Assembly (NCBI GenBank): GCA_029432795.1
Contig: JARNMJ010000033.1
Span: forward strand, 1-45,556
Source of the DNA: Pontiellaceae bacterium B12219
GTDB lineage: Bacteria; Verrucomicrobiota; Kiritimatiellia; Kiritimatiellales; Pontiellaceae
Length of the DNA: 45,556 nt
Reading direction: 5' to 3'
Under the pieces are notes generated by a model. The model did no database searches and was not told the origin of the DNA. It was given only the letters and a program-made list of their open reading frames with translations. How positions within the stretch are numbered: the first letter of the stretch is position 1; each line of letters starts with the position of its first letter. Shown piece after piece: positions 34,089 through 41,091 of the stretch. Both the position numbers and the translations under genes were made by a program.

Positions 34089-34958
34089 TTAATTCTCCAG
34101 CTTGTTTAAATAATTGTTCCAGGCTTCGGACGTCGTGATTTCCCCGGCCTTTTCCCAGCCGTATCCGGCCTTATAATCCACCACGCCTTCGGCATTGGTT
34201 TTGGTGATGATGAAGATATGGCTCTGATCTTTTTCCTTCGCCTTCACTTCTTTAATTTCTGTGATCAGCTCCGGTTGCATCATGGCCCCCGTGCCCAGTT
34301 CGCTTCCTTCAATTTCTTCCCAGCAGGCAATCCAGCCCTTTTCCGGATTTGAAGAAGCAACCGCCTTACCATCGTGCGTCGTTATGCCAATACAGACCGG
34401 CAGATCAGCAGCAGTTTTTCCGTCTTTGGTAAAAACCGAATGCACATCAAAAAGGCGCATCCCGGTTTCAATCGTGATGGTCTTCACTTCTCCGTAAACG
34501 GTTCCGTCAATATCGTTTTCATACGTCAGTTTAAAGACCGACTTTTCCGGTGTGCATTCAACAACTTCATAGGCGGTAAAGGCTTCAAGCGGCTGGCGCT
34601 CGCCATTCAACCAGATGCCCGTTCCGCCGCAGCCGGCAGAGGAACCCACATGATACGGATCGTGCCCTTCGCCCCAATCTTTATGGTAGGAATGCTCCTT
34701 CATGCCGCCGTACCATTTGTCGATAATCGGATACTTCACCCGCTTGAGCCAGCAGTCGAATCCGCTGTTCTCGGTTTTATCACGCGCAGCCGGACCATAC
34801 GCCCGGAATGCGATCAGATCGTTCTCCCACGCAAAGTCATCCTGACGCTCCGGCACAAACCGGCAGAAAGTCTCCGGTTCGGATTTTTCAGCACAGGCAA
34901 CAGACGAAAGACCCATCAGAGTCAGGGTCACCAACGGTAGTAGAGTTTGCTTTTTCAT
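34089..34958 (-). CDS. Secreted DUF4861-like protein
   Basis: 289 residues with a signal peptide (about 1-23, TLLPLVTLTLMGLSSVACA), possibly a lipoprotein-type or Sec signal. The remainder looks like a beta-sandwich of the DUF4861 type: FAWENDLIAFRAYGPAARD, WYGGMKEHSYHKDWGEGHDPYHVGSSAGCGGTGIWLNG, and GTVYGEVKTITIETGMRLFDV. DUF4861 proteins occur beside uronan-degrading lyases in many polysaccharide loci; the biochemical role is not settled, and a lyase or sugar-binding function has been considered. First gene of the kduI-kduD-lyase-GH105 unit, behind the operator at 35021-35036. Confidence 0.75.
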   Translation of the reverse strand: MKKQTLLPLVTLTLMGLSSVACAEKSEPETFCRFVPERQDDFAWENDLIAFRAYGPAARDKTENSGFDCWLKRVKYPIIDKWYGGMKEHSYHKDWGEGHDPYHVGSSAGCGGTGIWLNGERQPLEAFTAYEVVECTPEKSVFKLTYENDIDGTVYGEVKTITIETGMRLFDVHSVFTKDGKTAADLPVCIGITTHDGKAVASSNPEKGWIACWEEIEGSELGTGAMMQPELITEIKEVKAKEKDQSHIFIITKTNAEGVVDYKAGYGWEKAGEITTSEAWNNYLNKLEN

Positions 34959-35020
34959 AGTTCTGTAATTTACTCCAGTAATTCATAAGCACAATGGATG
35001 GATTCCGCTTTTCCTCAATG

Positions 35021-35036
35021 TGTTCAAATATGAACA
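35021..35036. promoter_or_regulatory. IclR-type operator, site 1
   Basis: TGTTCA-AATA-TGAACA is a perfect 6+6 inverted repeat. It lies 63 bases before the DUF4861 start and just past the VOC gene end. The same sequence with one mismatch lies between iclR and the sulfatase (37031-37046), so both are probably bound by the IclR protein encoded here. Confidence 0.7.
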
Positions 35037-35040
35037 GACT

Positions 35041-35427
35041 TTATACCATCGATTCCGCACGGTGGCATAATTGAATCGCCAGTCCCCACGGATCGCGCAG
35101 CATGGCGAGTTGATCGCCATCCGGCATTGTTTCGGGACCCGAAACCAATATTGCCCCGGCCGCTTCCAACCGCTGGACCGTTTCCGGAACCGCCGCGCAA
35201 ACAAAAGCCAGATGAAGAATCAGCGGATCCATCGAAGCATAGTCCGGCGTCTGAACATCCGGATTGCTGTAGATCTCAATCATAACCGCACCGGATTCAT
35301 CGGCCAGAAAATAGACCGGAAACGGCGTTTCCTGACCGCGTTTCACCGTGAAACCCAGCTGCTCGCCGTACCATTCGGCCACCGCTGTTGCATCGTTAAC
35401 CTGATAGGCAAAATGTTCAATTTTCAT
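35041..35427 (-). CDS. VOC-family (glyoxalase-like) protein
   Basis: About 128 residues with the start at MKIEHFAYQV (35427), which has AAAGGAATCAG upstream; a GTG at 35451 is less likely. The fold is the paired beta-alpha-beta-beta-beta of the vicinal oxygen chelate superfamily: HFAYQVNDATAVAEWYGEQLGF at the start, VMIEIYSNP in the middle, LILHLAFVC and LRDPWGLAIQLC at the end. The His and Glu residues fit a metal site. It overlaps the sulfatase gene by 11 bases and so is co-translated. The substrate is unknown; VOC proteins in polysaccharide loci may isomerise or epimerise sugar acids. Confidence 0.82.
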   Translation of the reverse strand: MKIEHFAYQVNDATAVAEWYGEQLGFTVKRGQETPFPVYFLADESGAVMIEIYSNPDVQTPDYASMDPLILHLAFVCAAVPETVQRLEAAGAILVSGPETMPDGDQLAMLRDPWGLAIQLCHRAESMV

Positions 35428-36994
35428 GCTCTGATTCCTTTTCTGACGCACTCACTTTGGACCGCCAGTACGCATTTACAGTATAAGTCGAATGAGGCGA
35501 CAACGGAACCTGAACCCCGGGAACGGCCGCTTTAAACTGCTGCTTAATCCCGGAGCATTCAGGATTGTCCGCCAAATTATTCCATTCATTCGGATCTTTA
35601 ATCATATCGTAAAGTTCTTCCGAACCGTCTTCGTAAACAATGTAGCGGTGCGTGCGGCTCCGCATCGACACGTTACCCTGTCCATAGGAGGTTATCGCAA
35701 CATGATCCCATTCCGACTCCGGATTTTTCAATAACGGCACAAGGCTGTTCCCCTCCACACCGGGGTTTTCCGGCATACCGCAAAGTTCGAGCAGGGTTGG
35801 ATACAGATCAAGCAGCTGCACCGGCGCGCCGCAGACTTCCCCGGCTGCCATGCCCGGCACACGGAAGATCAGAACCGTATGTGTGTCGCGCTCCCAAACC
35901 GCCTGCTTGGCAAAGCGGTTCTTTTCGCCGATGTGATACCCGTGGTCGGCCCAAAGCACCACAATGGTGTTATCCGCATAGTCGCTTTCACGCAGCGCAT
36001 CCAACACCTTTCCAACCTGTGCATCGGCGAATGCCATACACGCAAGATAGGCCTGAACAATATGTTTCCATTCCCCCTTTTCAATGGCCCATTCGGTGGT
36101 CGGCATCATCGGCATTTCCGCAATGCGTTTTCCAATCTCCGGAACATCGTCCATATCATCCGGTTTGTAGGGAGGCATTTGAATGGACTCCACCGGAAAC
36201 AGGTCGAACCACTTTTGCGGAACGTGCCACGGCACATGCGGACGGCAGAAGCCCGCCGCCAGAAAAAAAGGTTTATCGTGTTTCTGCTTCAGCTTTTCGA
36301 CCGCAAAAGCCGCCGTGTTGAAATCGGGCATCTGATCATCGCGCTCAGGAAATGCACCCCAATCAGTGAGGGTTCCGAACGGCACCCCCTCAATCGGCCA
36401 CTTCATCCGTTTTTTCGGTTTTGGGCCGAAATTGCTTTTGCCCGAAAACTCGTCAAAAGTTTCAGCCTTGTCGCCCTGGTGATAAATCTTACCGGCTCCC
36501 ATGGTTTTATAACCGTTCTGTTCGAACCAATCCGGCATGAATACCGCTTCCGCCGCAGCCGGACCGGCATTCCTGATATCCGCATCATTAATCTGTAAAT
36601 AGATTCCGGTGGTTGCTGGAGCCAGTCCCGTCATCACCGAAGCACGCGACGGCCCGCAAATCGGAGCCTGACAATGGGCATTGGAAAAAAGCATGCCCTC
36701 TTTTGCCAGCCGATCTATATTCGGGGTAATCGCCTGCGGGTGCCCGCCCATACAGCCGATCCAGTCATTCAGATCGTCCACCGCAATGAAGAGCACATTG
36801 GGTTTTTCCGCGGCCGTATTGAACACAGCAAACCCGAACAAACAGAAAAAAACTATCCATGTCCGTTTTATTTCCGGGAGCCGGAAACGGCGTCTCGGTT
36901 CAAAAGCAGTCCACGCGTCCTTTACGGCATCCGGCAGAGTAAACAGGGTTGAAATTTGCATTCTCATAGTGGAGTACGGTGCCCCTCGTTCCAT
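35417..36994 (-). CDS. Sulfatase (S1 family, iduronate-2-sulfatase-like)
   Basis: Hydrolyses sulfate esters from a polysaccharide or oligosaccharide. Up to 525 residues. The formylglycine site is ICGPSRASVMTG (C113, CxPxR type), so a maturase elsewhere is needed. The metal-site motifs VDDLNDWIGCMGGHPQAITPNIDRL and ADHGYHIGEKN are those of the S1_7-like (iduronate-2-sulfatase-like) group. A hydrophobic signal segment (about 44-60, TWIVFFCLFGFAVFNTAA) follows a long basic leader, so the true start may be later than 36994; none of the ATGs (36994, 36967) has a good ribosome site. It is divergent from iclR across a shared operator. Confidence 0.9.
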   Translation of the reverse strand: MERGAPYSTMRMQISTLFTLPDAVKDAWTAFEPRRRFRLPEIKRTWIVFFCLFGFAVFNTAAEKPNVLFIAVDDLNDWIGCMGGHPQAITPNIDRLAKEGMLFSNAHCQAPICGPSRASVMTGLAPATTGIYLQINDADIRNAGPAAAEAVFMPDWFEQNGYKTMGAGKIYHQGDKAETFDEFSGKSNFGPKPKKRMKWPIEGVPFGTLTDWGAFPERDDQMPDFNTAAFAVEKLKQKHDKPFFLAAGFCRPHVPWHVPQKWFDLFPVESIQMPPYKPDDMDDVPEIGKRIAEMPMMPTTEWAIEKGEWKHIVQAYLACMAFADAQVGKVLDALRESDYADNTIVVLWADHGYHIGEKNRFAKQAVWERDTHTVLIFRVPGMAAGEVCGAPVQLLDLYPTLLELCGMPENPGVEGNSLVPLLKNPESEWDHVAITSYGQGNVSMRSRTHRYIVYEDGSEELYDMIKDPNEWNNLADNPECSGIKQQFKAAVPGVQVPLSPHSTYTVNAYWRSKVSASEKESEHEN

Positions 36995-37030
36995 TTCAGT
37001 TCAACGTTGCGGTTCATATAAATTTACTTT

Positions 37031-37046
37031 TGTCCAAATATGAACA
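37031..37046. promoter_or_regulatory. IclR-type operator, site 2
   Basis: TGTCCA-AATA-TGAACA, differing from site 1 (35021-35036) by one base. It lies 10 bases before the iclR start and 37 bases before the divergent sulfatase start, so it could control both. Confidence 0.7.
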
Positions 37047-37056
37047 AACTGAGGCC

Positions 37057-37821
37057 ATGAATAAATATCATATTCCAAACCTTGGAAAAGCATGTGACGT
37101 CATGGAACTCATCGGCAATTCACCCCGCGGTTTATCGCTGAAGGAAATCTTCCAACCCCTGGAAATCCCGCGCACAACGGCGCTGCGGATTACCCAAACC
37201 CTGCTGAGTGCCGGCTTTCTGGCCGAAAATGCCGAGGGAAAGTTTACACTGGGCACCTCGCTGGTTCAGATCGGGGTGAAGGCGCTGGACAATCTGGATA
37301 TCCGTGGATTTGCCCGGCCCGTGCTTAAAGCGCTTTCACAGGAAATCGGCGAATCCTCCCACCTCGCCATACTCAATGGCGAACGCTCCATGCTGGTGGA
37401 AGTGGCCGACAGTCCGCATCCCGTACGGATTGCATCCCGCCCCGGAACGCTGGTCGAACTTCATTGTTCATCCACCGGAAAAGTCTTTCTGGCCTTCTCC
37501 ATTGCGGAGCCGGGCACGTTTGTCCAGACCCTGGAATTAACCCCCCATACGGCCAACACAGACAACACCGTCGCCAAAGTGCTCGCCAGCATCGAACAGA
37601 CCCGCCAACTCGGCTACGCCATGGACGAAGAGGAATATGTGCCCGGCGTTCGCTGCATTGCCGCTCCCGTTAAAAATGCTTTCGGGAAAACGATCGCCGC
37701 CGCCGGAATTACCGCATCCACCAGCACGTTTACAAAAGCAAAAATACGGATGACGGCTGAAAAAATTCAAAATGCAGCCACTGCCATCTCCGAAAATATG
37801 GGATTCACATCCAGCCACTGA
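37057..37821 (+). CDS. IclR-family transcriptional regulator of the uronate locus
   Basis: 254 residues from the ATG at 37057 (MNKYHIPNLGK); longer frames read through the divergent promoter. An N-terminal winged helix (about 8-75: LSLKEIFQPLEIPRTTALRITQTLLSAGFL) is followed by the IclR effector domain (about 85-250: SHLAILNGERSMLVEVADSPHPVRI, LHCSSTGKVFLAFS, GYAMDEEEYVPGVRCIAAPV). Members such as KdgR sense 2-keto-3-deoxygluconate and repress pectin and uronate genes, which matches this context, though the operator here differs from the enterobacterial KdgR box. Two TTCCA-N5-TGGAA palindromes fall in its first 40 codons (37073-37087, 37150-37164). Confidence 0.88.
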   Translation: MNKYHIPNLGKACDVMELIGNSPRGLSLKEIFQPLEIPRTTALRITQTLLSAGFLAENAEGKFTLGTSLVQIGVKALDNLDIRGFARPVLKALSQEIGESSHLAILNGERSMLVEVADSPHPVRIASRPGTLVELHCSSTGKVFLAFSIAEPGTFVQTLELTPHTANTDNTVAKVLASIEQTRQLGYAMDEEEYVPGVRCIAAPVKNAFGKTIAAAGITASTSTFTKAKIRMTAEKIQNAATAISENMGFTSSH

Positions 37822-37882
37822 GGACGTGATGACATTCAGCAAACTTCTTGCCAGACAGATTTGACCTATCCGGATGCACGGC

Positions 37883-37910
37883 AAAAAAAACGGGCCGAAA
37901 GCCCGTTTTA
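37883..37910 (-). terminator. Bidirectional terminator between iclR and the outer-membrane protein gene
   Basis: ACGGGC and GCCCGT pair across CGAAA. On the minus strand the stem is followed by eight T, a strong terminator for the gene ending at 37934; on the plus strand a TTTTA tail gives weaker termination for iclR. Confidence 0.85.
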
Positions 37911-37933
37911 AAGTTGTATCCTGTTATTCGGTT

Positions 37934-38932
37934 TCAGAAGGACAGCTGCAGCCCGGCAATCACCTTCCAATCGGTTTCCAGCTGCGGGCCGTCGAGCTCC
38001 TGATAAACCGGAAGGCCGGCTTCAATCGCCAGCCGCATAACGTCCCGACGGTAATCAATCCCCGCCAGCAGATCCACCTCGGTGCCGGCGCGCAGGTTCG
38101 GATCGGCCAGCGGCGTCATCATCGGACTGGGCATATCCGGATCGGCCCCGTCAATATTCTCTGTGCGGTTTCCACTGAGACGCAAGGATACCGCCGACGA
38201 TTTGCACAGATCGCGCAAGCCCCACGCCTGAAGAGCATACCGATTGCCCAATGTGTAATCGTTGTAATTTTCATTCAGATAAAAGGTGCCGTTCACCTGC
38301 GCACCCCAGCCCCAGCCGTTGGCAAGGCCGGAATACGTAATGCCCGGAATCAGGCCATACGACCCGGAACCCAGCTGCATCGGATACGGCAGATGCTGCC
38401 CGGCCGCATTTTCTTCATCAATCGATCCGGTCGGAAAGCTTACTGCCAGATTCAGCAGAAGCTGCTGCGCGGAAGAGGACCAAAGGCGGTACGTACTGCT
38501 CACTTTCAAATCGCCGAAACCTTTAGATTCCATCTGCATGGGCGTGCTCATGCCCATCATCACCATATTCATATCCATATCGTTCACCAGATACGGCAGC
38601 ATGATACCAATCGTCAGATTATTGATCGGCGTGTACATGGCACCGAACATATGCATCTGCATATCCATACTTTCCGGTTGCATCATATAGCCCGAAACAT
38701 CGCCGCCCTCAATGCCTTCCATTTTCATGAACATATAGCGATACGAAACCATCCACCCGCCTTTATGGTGCACATGATCGCCCATCACTCCGATCGGCGC
38801 ACGCGGTTCATGGTTACATTCGCACACCTCGGCGCACCCGCAGTCATCCCCGCACGTCGCGCACACCTCGGCCGAGACACCTGTTACTGCAGCAAAAAAT
38901 AAAATAAACAAACCGACAATCCAATAACGCAT
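37934..38932 (-). CDS. Met/His/Cys-rich outer-membrane beta-barrel-like protein, probable metal-related transporter
   Basis: About 332 residues. The start at 38932 (MRYWIVG) has GGAG nine bases upstream; an ATG at 38947 is possible. It has a signal peptide (about 1-20, ending TGVSA), then a Cys/His cluster (CATCGDDCGCAEVCECNHE, about 24-42, and DHVHHK), then repeated amphipathic strands ending in Phe (KVIAGLQLSF), like the transporter/phenol MetA-degradation-type barrels. Many methionines (MYTPINN flanked by MDMQMHMFG, MDMNMVMMGMSTPMQM) point to copper or silver binding. It is therefore possibly linked to the copper island at 18-25 kb, though not adjacent to it. It is separated from the phoU-arsC gene by about 250 bases holding a CTTTTGGTT/AACCAAAAG inverted repeat (39028-39066). 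Confidence 0.7.
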   Translation of the reverse strand: MRYWIVGLFILFFAAVTGVSAEVCATCGDDCGCAEVCECNHEPRAPIGVMGDHVHHKGGWMVSYRYMFMKMEGIEGGDVSGYMMQPESMDMQMHMFGAMYTPINNLTIGIMLPYLVNDMDMNMVMMGMSTPMQMESKGFGDLKVSSTYRLWSSSAQQLLLNLAVSFPTGSIDEENAAGQHLPYPMQLGSGSYGLIPGITYSGLANGWGWGAQVNGTFYLNENYNDYTLGNRYALQAWGLRDLCKSSAVSLRLSGNRTENIDGADPDMPSPMMTPLADPNLRAGTEVDLLAGIDYRRDVMRLAIEAGLPVYQELDGPQLETDWKVIAGLQLSF

Positions 38933-39181
38933 CCTTCTACTCTCCATTACGAGGTTAAAGCCGCTTGATACTTCATTCAGACGGCCCTGTCGAATTTCAA
39001 TAAGTTTTTTTAGCCGGGGTCACACGCCTTTTGGTTCACGGCACTGTCTTTTGAAAAAACCAAAAGTGTACACCGTTATTTCATCGGCAGTATAATCGAG
39101 AATACCGGAAACAAGAATGTGCGAGGGGAGTGCAAAGACAGCTCCTGCGATCAGTTCTTCACCCGATCATATTTTCCGGAT

Positions 39182-40276
39182 TTATAATTTGATGCTTGTG
39201 TTCAAGTGCTCAATTCGCTTCTTCAGCTCATCCCGCACATTACGGAAAGCGGTAAGTTTATCGGCATCAACCGACAGGGATGCCGGATCATTAAAATGCC
39301 ATGCATCGCGTCTCACCTCGCCGGGAAGATTGATGCAGACCTCTTCCCGGCAAAGGGTGATGACCAGGTCGGCTTTTCCGATCGGAATATCGGTCAGCCG
39401 TTTCGTGTACTGACAGGAAAGGTCTATGCCGATTTCCTGCATGACCTGAACGGCAATTGGATTGATCGCATCGGCAGGCGAGGATCCCGCACTGAACACC
39501 TGGATACTTCCGGGAAGTATGCGTTTGGCAAGCGCTTCAGCCATTTGACTGCGAGCCGAGTTTTGGACGCACAGAAATACAATACATGCGGGATGTTCAC
39601 CATCTCGGACTTTCCGGTGCGCGACCGGTTGGCCCGTCGCATAATATACCGCCTTTTCGCAGATGTTTTTGGCATGATCTCCGATGCGCTCCACACAGTT
39701 AACCATGGCCATAAGCCTGGAGATCTGTGCGTAGCTCATTTCTTCGGATCGCAGACGTTCCAGCATGCTTCGGAAAAGGAGCGCCTGATAGGCATCCACT
39801 CCCCGGTCCTCCAGCATCAATGCAGCGGCTCCTTCCGAATCCGCTGCAAGAAACGCTTCGACTGCACGGCCCACCAGAGTCAGAGCCTTGTTGAACATGG
39901 CTTCCATTTCGGGATCAACCGGAGCCTCGTCATCCTGCAGGAGCTCAATGGTTTTCTCTGCAATGGTGACGAGATGGTCCGCAATCCGCTCCAGATCGGA
40001 AACAATTTTCTGGGAAGATACGATGAATCGCAGATCTGTCCCCACCGGTTGGCGAAGCGCAATGGCACTGATGCAGCGTCGGTCCACTTCCATCTCGAGC
40101 CGATCGACCTGATCATCCGCATGAATTACGGCATAGGCCATTCCCAGATCGCTCTCAAACAACCCCTGCATTGCCTGCGCCCCCATGCTGCTGATGGACT
40201 CCGCCATATCACAAACAGACTTCCTGATGGCCTGCAGCTCAGATTCAAATTCCCTATCGGTATGTTGTGATGTCAT
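39182..40276 (-). CDS. PhoU-ArsC fusion: phosphate-signalling protein joined to an arsenate reductase-like domain
   Basis: 364 residues. Residues about 10-215 are a full PhoU with both repeats, each with its metal motif (ERIADH 96-101, ERIGDH 196-201). Residues about 228-364 are a low-molecular-weight-phosphatase-type ArsC: P-loop CVQNSAR (C236-R242), then LCREEVC with C309 and C314 as the likely redox pair, and HFNDPASL. The P-loop has Ala where thioredoxin-coupled ArsC has Cys (NSCRS), a position not needed for catalysis. PhoU restrains Pst uptake and Pho signalling; ArsC reduces arsenate to arsenite. Last gene of the arsR::arsC-pstSCAB operon. Its ATG has GAGAGGG upstream and lies 11 bases after pstB. 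A fusion of these two functions in one chain is unusual. Confidence 0.9.
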   Translation of the reverse strand: MTSQHTDREFESELQAIRKSVCDMAESISSMGAQAMQGLFESDLGMAYAVIHADDQVDRLEMEVDRRCISAIALRQPVGTDLRFIVSSQKIVSDLERIADHLVTIAEKTIELLQDDEAPVDPEMEAMFNKALTLVGRAVEAFLAADSEGAAALMLEDRGVDAYQALLFRSMLERLRSEEMSYAQISRLMAMVNCVERIGDHAKNICEKAVYYATGQPVAHRKVRDGEHPACIVFLCVQNSARSQMAEALAKRILPGSIQVFSAGSSPADAINPIAVQVMQEIGIDLSCQYTKRLTDIPIGKADLVITLCREEVCINLPGEVRRDAWHFNDPASLSVDADKLTAFRNVRDELKKRIEHLNTSIKL

Positions 40277-40287
40277 AAAACCCTCTC

Positions 40288-41079
40288 TTATCCGAATTTC
40301 CCGGTAATATAATCTTCGGTCCGTTGATCTTTTGGCGCTGTGAAAAGCTGTTCAGTTTCACCAAACTCGATCAATTCACCCAGATACATGTAGGCGGTGT
40401 AGTCGGAAACGCGCGTTGCCTGTTGCATGTTGTGCGTAACAATAACTACCGTATAGCGCTCGCGCAGCGTATGAATCAGATCCTCAATTTTGGTGGTGGC
40501 AATCGGATCGAGCGCCGAGCAAGGTTCATCCATAAGCAACACTTCCGGTGCAAGGGCCAGTGCACGGGCAATGCAGAGGCGTTGCTGCTGTCCACCGGAG
40601 AGTGAGAGTGCAGAGCTTTTCAAACGGTCCTTGACCTCGTCCCAAATGCTGGCTTTGCGTAACGACCATTCGACAATTTCATCCACCTCCGCCCGCGAAA
40701 CTTTCATATGCAGGCGAACACCAAATGCCACATTTTCATAAATGCTTTTGGGAAACGGATTCGGCTTCTGAAACACCATGCCCACTCGGCGGCGCAAAGC
40801 AACCGGATCGACGGTGCGATCCAGCACATTCGAATCATTCACCCGAATGGCTCCTTCCGTTCTCGCCGTGGGCACCGTTTCATTAATCCGGTTAATCCAG
40901 CGCAACAACGTACTCTTCCCGCATCCTGACGGCCCGATGAACGAAGTCACCTGCTGTTTTTCCATTCCGATATTGATATTTTTCAGGGCCTGAAAAGATC
41001 CGTACCACGCATTAAAATTTTCAATTTCAATGGCATTGGGCATAGCCCCTTTTTCACTGTTTTTTTTTAAACCGTTCAT
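40288..41079 (-). CDS. pstB: Phosphate ABC transporter ATP-binding protein
   Basis: ATPase of the high-affinity Pst importer. Up to 263 residues. Walker [10 protein letters not shown], signature [15 protein letters not shown], and Walker [13 protein letters not shown] are all intact, with PstB-specific segments ([45 protein letters not shown]-like [12 protein letters not shown]). The ATG at 41079 has TAAGGA five bases upstream; ATG at 41043 ([10 protein letters not shown]) is the alternative. It lies 12 bases after pstA in the operon. Confidence 0.96.
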   Translation of the reverse strand: MNGLKKNSEKGAMPNAIEIENFNAWYGSFQALKNINIGMEKQQVTSFIGPSGCGKSTLLRWINRINETVPTARTEGAIRVNDSNVLDRTVDPVALRRRVGMVFQKPNPFPKSIYENVAFGVRLHMKVSRAEVDEIVEWSLRKASIWDEVKDRLKSSALSLSGGQQQRLCIARALALAPEVLLMDEPCSALDPIATTKIEDLIHTLRERYTVVIVTHNMQQATRVSDYTAYMYLGELIEFGETEQLFTAPKDQRTEDYITGKFG

Positions 41080-41091
41080 AACGTCCTTATT

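Noticed and set aside
29356-37821. Enterobacterial KdgR box as the operator of the uronate locus
   Set aside because: The repeated palindrome is TGTTCA-N4-TGAACA, not the TGAAAC/GTTTCA pattern of KdgR sites.
39505-39520. ATACTTCC-G-GGAAGTAT inverted repeat in the phoU::arsC gene as an internal operator
   Set aside because: It lies deep within coding sequence far from any promoter, with no second copy seen.
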